Source: an uncultured beta proteobacterium (lineage in GTDB: Bacteria; Pseudomonadota; Gammaproteobacteria; Burkholderiales; SG8-39). Taken from it: a stretch of DNA of 8,133 bases. The notes beneath the pieces are model-generated. The model did no database searches. It saw only the letters and a list, made by a program, of their open reading frames with translations, and was not told the origin of the DNA. A program made the position numbers and the translations under genes. The DNA lies in contig CAIPUP010000002.1 of assembly GCA_903868285.1 (NCBI GenBank), positions 1-8,133 of the forward strand, given 5' to 3'. This document shows, piece by piece, positions 5,821-8,133 of the stretch (positions within the stretch are counted from its first letter, which is position 1; every line of letters starts with the position of its first letter).

Positions 5821-6807
5821 TTATTCCGGCTCAATACCGGCGGAACGAATGATCTGCCCCCATTTTTGCATTTCGCTCTCCACCAACCGCCCCAGGCTAT
5901 CGGGCGAGCCAGGATAGGCCTCCATGCTGCCGCGGAGCAGGAATTCCCGCCCCTTGTCGGTGGCGAATACCGCATTGGTGAGCTCGGCCATTCGCTGCAC
6001 GATCTCGCGCGGCGTACCGGCGGGCATGAATACCGCATGCCAGGAGTTCAGCTCAAACCCGGGCAGACCCGCCTCGGCCATGGTCGGGATGTCCGGCGCG
6101 AAGCTGATACGCCGCGCGGTGAACACCGCCAACGCACGCAGCTTGCCGGCACGGATCATCGGCAGGCCCACAGGCGCATCGGCAAAGGTGAAATGAATGC
6201 GCCCACCCATCAGATCGGTGTAGAGCTGCGGCATCCCCTTGTAGGGCACATGCACCGCATCAAAGCGCGTCATGCTTTTGTACAACTCGGCCCCCACGCG
6301 TCCGGCAGCCGAGCCGCTGCCGTAGGCCAGCTTGCCCGGGTTGGCCTTGAGGTAGTCAGTCAGCTCGGCCAGGGTTTTCACCGGCATCACCTGCGGATTC
6401 ACCGCCAGGATGAAGGCCTGCGAAACGGTCGTTGTGACCGGCGAGAAATCCCGCACCGGATGAAACCCCAGTTGCCGAAACAGATGAATATTGGCCGCAT
6501 GGGTGGAGTTCGGTGTGTAGAGCGCGGTGTAACCATCCGGGGCCGCGCGCGCCACTACCTGCGCTCCGACGTTACCGATTGCACCGGCACGGTTCTCGAC
6601 AATAAAAGGCTGACCGGTACGCTCGCGCAGGCCGTCTGCCAGAAAGCGCGCAGTGAGCTCGATACCGGAGCCGGGCGGATAGCCCACCACGATGGTGACA
6701 GGCCTGGTCGGCCAGGCGACTTGCGCCGGCAGCACCAGGGGAAACAACCATGCAGTGATCAGCAACACACACCGCAATGCCTTGCCATGGATTCGATCGC
6801 ACTTCAT
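5821..6807 (-). CDS. Bug/TTT-family periplasmic solute-binding protein
   Basis: This is a 328-residue tripartite tricarboxylate transporter receptor (TctC/Bug family). A signal peptide is evident: basic start MKCDRIHGKALR, hydrophobic core LLITAWLFPLVL, probable cleavage after Ala31 (PAQVA, then WPTRP). The mature protein begins with PTRPVTIVVGYPPGSG, followed by ENRAGAIGNVGA, DGYTALYTPNS, HVPYKG, and RAGKLRALAVF with PDIPTMAEAGLPGFE, all in family order. The usual Asp after PPGGG(T) is Glu50 here. Bug proteins capture carboxylates, amino acids or nicotinate-like compounds in the periplasm. No TctA/TctB genes are in the window, so this is an orphan receptor, as is common in Burkholderiales. 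ATG 6807 is chosen over an in-frame TTG at 6834 because GGAGGGG lies a few bases upstream and the signal peptide starts properly. It leads the minus-strand run and probably reports on the pathway substrate. Confidence 0.94.
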   Translation of the reverse strand: MKCDRIHGKALRCVLLITAWLFPLVLPAQVAWPTRPVTIVVGYPPGSGIELTARFLADGLRERTGQPFIVENRAGAIGNVGAQVVARAAPDGYTALYTPNSTHAANIHLFRQLGFHPVRDFSPVTTTVSQAFILAVNPQVMPVKTLAELTDYLKANPGKLAYGSGSAAGRVGAELYKSMTRFDAVHVPYKGMPQLYTDLMGGRIHFTFADAPVGLPMIRAGKLRALAVFTARRISFAPDIPTMAEAGLPGFELNSWHAVFMPAGTPREIVQRMAELTNAVFATDKGREFLLRGSMEAYPGSPDSLGRLVESEMQKWGQIIRSAGIEPE

Positions 6808-6977
6808 CCAGTCCCCTCCGGCGGTTGAGTTCAAGGTGTTAATCTTACGCGGTGGTTCTGCACCTACCGGCTACATCCATGGCACAACACGCACACCACG
6901 CGTTGCGGCATCTTGCAGCGCAACATACCGAGCCACCGACCTTCACTTTTGCGCCAGCTTCACGGGGCTATTCCGTT
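6808..6977. promoter_or_regulatory. divergent intergenic region, expected to hold two promoters
   Basis: These 170 bp separate the divergent Bug and 2-hydroxyacid dehydrogenase genes, so both transcripts should start here. For the minus strand, TAAGAT (plus 6842-6847) is a 4-of-6 match to a -10 box about 35 bases before the Bug start, but no good -35 box accompanies it. For the plus strand I see no convincing sigma70 pair. An in-frame GTG at 6852 would extend the dehydrogenase through this region, but the extension has no family similarity. The promoter call rests on gene arrangement, not on recognised motifs. Confidence 0.4.
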
Positions 6978-7991
6978 ATGACCATCTCTGCAACTTCCGG
7001 CGGTTCTGCCGCACAGCCCAACCTGCCCGGCGACAAGCCCGCCATCCTGCAACTCGGCCCGCTTTATCAGCCGGCGCAGCAACGGGTCGAGCAACTGTTC
7101 CGCGTGCACAAATACTGGCTGGCCGACGCCGCTGGGCGCAGCGCCATGCTGGCCGGACCGGTGCGCGACTGTCGCGCGGTGCTGACCAATGGCTTTTTTG
7201 GTCTGGACAACGCCATCATGGATGCACTGCCAGCGCTGCAAATGGTGTCGTACGGCACGGTGGGCTATGACCGCATCGATGTCGCGCGCGCCGTGGCACG
7301 CGGTATCCGCATCACCAATACGCCCGGCGTGCTCAACGATGCCGTGACCGAACTGGCCATCGGCATGCTGATCAGTGCCGCACGCCGCATTCCGCAGGGC
7401 GATCGCTTTGTGCGCTCCGGTGCCTGGGAGCGCGGCGGCTTCGCGCTGGCGCAGCAGGTGTCGCACAAGAAGCTGGGCATCCTCGGCCTGGGACGCATCG
7501 GGCGGGCCATTGCCGAGGTCGCCAGCATGCTGAAAATCCAGGTCTCGTATCACAGCCGTCGCCCGGTGGCCGATGTGCCCTGGCCGTATCACGCCTCGGT
7601 GCTGGCCATGGCCGAGGAGGTGGACTTCCTGCTGGCCATCGTGCCCGGTGGCGAGGGCACCCGGCACATCATCAACGAAGCAGTGATGAAGGCACTCGGC
7701 CCGCAAGGCGTGCTGATCAATGTCGCGCGCGGCTCGGTGGTGGATGAAGCGGCACTGGCGCGTTGCCTGGCCGATGGCTCGCTCGGTGCCGCAGCGCTGG
7801 ATGTGTTCGAAGAAGAGCCCAAGGTGCATCCGGCACTGATGACGCTGGACAACGTGGTGCTGCAGCCGCATGTGGGCAGTGCCACGCATGACACGCGTCT
7901 GGCCATGGGCAACCTGGCCATCGACAACCTGCTGGCGTTTTTTGCCGGTCAAAATCTGCTCACGCCGGTGCCGGAATCGCTCCCGGACTGA
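6978..7991 (+). CDS. D-isomer-specific 2-hydroxyacid dehydrogenase (glyoxylate/hydroxypyruvate reductase-like)
   Basis: This 337-residue cytoplasmic oxidoreductase interconverts a D-2-hydroxyacid and its 2-oxoacid. The Rossmann signature GILGLGRIGRA lies at 167-177. The catalytic triad is Arg251 in NVARGSVVDE, Glu280 in DVFEEEP and His298 in QPHVGSAT. The substrate-loop segment SYGTVGYDRID (91-101) is typical of the GHPR/hydroxypyruvate subgroup. The end of the second beta strand is YHSRR (191-195), with basic residues instead of an acidic one, which favours NADP(H). ATG 6978 is preferred: a weak ACGGGG lies about ten bases upstream, and about 20 residues precede the family's usual start (ILQLGPL). 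GTG 6852 or ATG 6879 would add sequence resembling translated spacer. The Ldh2-type gene begins 35 bp downstream. Glyoxylate, hydroxypyruvate or a larger 2-oxoacid are all possible substrates. Confidence 0.93.
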   Translation: MTISATSGGSAAQPNLPGDKPAILQLGPLYQPAQQRVEQLFRVHKYWLADAAGRSAMLAGPVRDCRAVLTNGFFGLDNAIMDALPALQMVSYGTVGYDRIDVARAVARGIRITNTPGVLNDAVTELAIGMLISAARRIPQGDRFVRSGAWERGGFALAQQVSHKKLGILGLGRIGRAIAEVASMLKIQVSYHSRRPVADVPWPYHASVLAMAEEVDFLLAIVPGGEGTRHIINEAVMKALGPQGVLINVARGSVVDEAALARCLADGSLGAAALDVFEEEPKVHPALMTLDNVVLQPHVGSATHDTRLAMGNLAIDNLLAFFAGQNLLTPVPESLPD

Positions 7992-8019
7992 TGCGCCGAA
8001 ATCACTAAAAACTGAATTA

Positions 8020-8035
8020 AATCAATATGTTACGA
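8020..8035 (+). repeat. 16-bp near-repeat, copy 2
   Basis: AATCAATATGTTACGA differs by one base from 473-488. Here it spans the start codon of the last gene (ATG 8027-8029), so as an operator it would block initiation or lie downstream of the transcription start. Flanking bases beyond the 16-mer do not continue the match. Confidence 0.3.
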
Positions 8036-8133
8036 GTAAACGCCGAACTGCTGCGGGAACAGACCGTGGCCATCCTTCGCGGCTGGGGCATGTCCGCCGA
8101 GCATGCCGACATCACCGCCGCACGACTGGCACA
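8027..8133 (+). CDS. probable Ldh2-family malate/L-lactate/ureidoglycolate-type dehydrogenase, N-terminal fragment
   Basis: The frame is open from ATG 8027 to the window edge, giving 35 complete residues. The fragment (MLRVNAELLREQ, then ILRGWGMSAEHADITAARL) matches the N-terminal helical pattern of the Ldh2 family: V-x-A-E-L-L near the start, then a hydrophobic helix, a G-M-S-A-E-H-A turn and a second helix that normally leads to a Gly-His-(D/E)-Ser-His-Gly motif just beyond the edge. Ldh2 enzymes are NAD(P)-dependent, non-Rossmann oxidoreductases acting mostly on L-2-hydroxyacids or cyclic imines. A TAA lies in frame at 8018-8020, so 8027 is the earliest ATG. No good ribosome site is visible upstream (AT-rich AACTGAATTAAATC). 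Only 36 bp separate it from the preceding stop, which suggests co-transcription with the D-2-hydroxyacid dehydrogenase. Confidence 0.66.
   Translation, partial: MLRVNAELLREQTVAILRGWGMSAEHADITAARLA

Noticed and set aside
5743..6828. Plus-strand open frame of 361 codons opposite the Bug gene
   Set aside because: The minus strand encodes a complete Bug protein with signal peptide and ribosome site; the plus-strand product has no recognisable domain.
6960..7952. Minus-strand open frame of 330 codons opposite the D-2-hydroxyacid dehydrogenase
   Set aside because: Antisense shadow of a gene with intact Rossmann signature and catalytic triad.

Overview
The window looks like a GC-rich proteobacterial chromosome segment, most likely a betaproteobacterium of the Burkholderiales type. 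This rests on strongly GC-biased third codon positions, an orphan Bug-type periplasmic binding protein (a family greatly expanded in that group) and the overall gene content. The assignment is inference from content, not from a marker gene. The region is a compact catabolic gene cluster of nine protein genes, two of them cut by the window edges. No RNA gene, insertion sequence or CRISPR array is visible.

Left block, plus strand: the C-terminal quarter of an IlvD/Edd-family sugar-acid dehydratase (ends 460), a candidate promoter with a perfect -10 hexamer (470-475), then NIPSNAP (533-853), an RraA-like/HMG-aldolase-type protein (919-1590) and an HpaI-type class II aldolase (1594-2376). The run closes with a clear intrinsic terminator (2407-2443). 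An IlvD-type enzyme makes 2-keto-3-deoxy acids and HpaI-type enzymes split 2-keto acids retro-aldolically to pyruvate plus an aldehyde, so this block reads as the dehydration/cleavage part of a sugar-acid or hydroxy-acid pathway.

Middle block, minus strand, read right to left: a Bug/TTT solute-binding protein (6807-5821), a xanthine-dehydrogenase-family molybdopterin subunit (5743-3344) and a crotonase-fold protein (3285-2524). The spacers are 77 and 58 bp, which suggests one transcript. Neither the FeS and FAD partners of the molybdoenzyme nor the membrane subunits of the transporter are in the window. The crotonase gene ends in a four-copy 11-bp tandem repeat that supplies its stop codon.

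Right block, plus strand, divergent from the Bug gene across 170 bp: a D-isomer-specific 2-hydroxyacid dehydrogenase (6978-7991) and, 35 bp on, the N-terminus of a probable Ldh2/malate-lactate dehydrogenase-family enzyme (8027 to the edge). Two dehydrogenases of unrelated fold and probably opposite stereopreference, next to a Bug receptor, suggest that a 2-hydroxyacid is taken up and both enantiomers are funnelled to one 2-oxoacid. The actual substrate cannot be read from the sequence.

The individual families are all known. The interesting points are the combination, two non-homologous pyruvate-type aldolases encoded back to back, atypical active sites in the crotonase and the molybdoenzyme, an internal palindrome/hairpin in the first operon, and a 16-bp near-repeat found at the promoter of the left block and over the start of the last gene.
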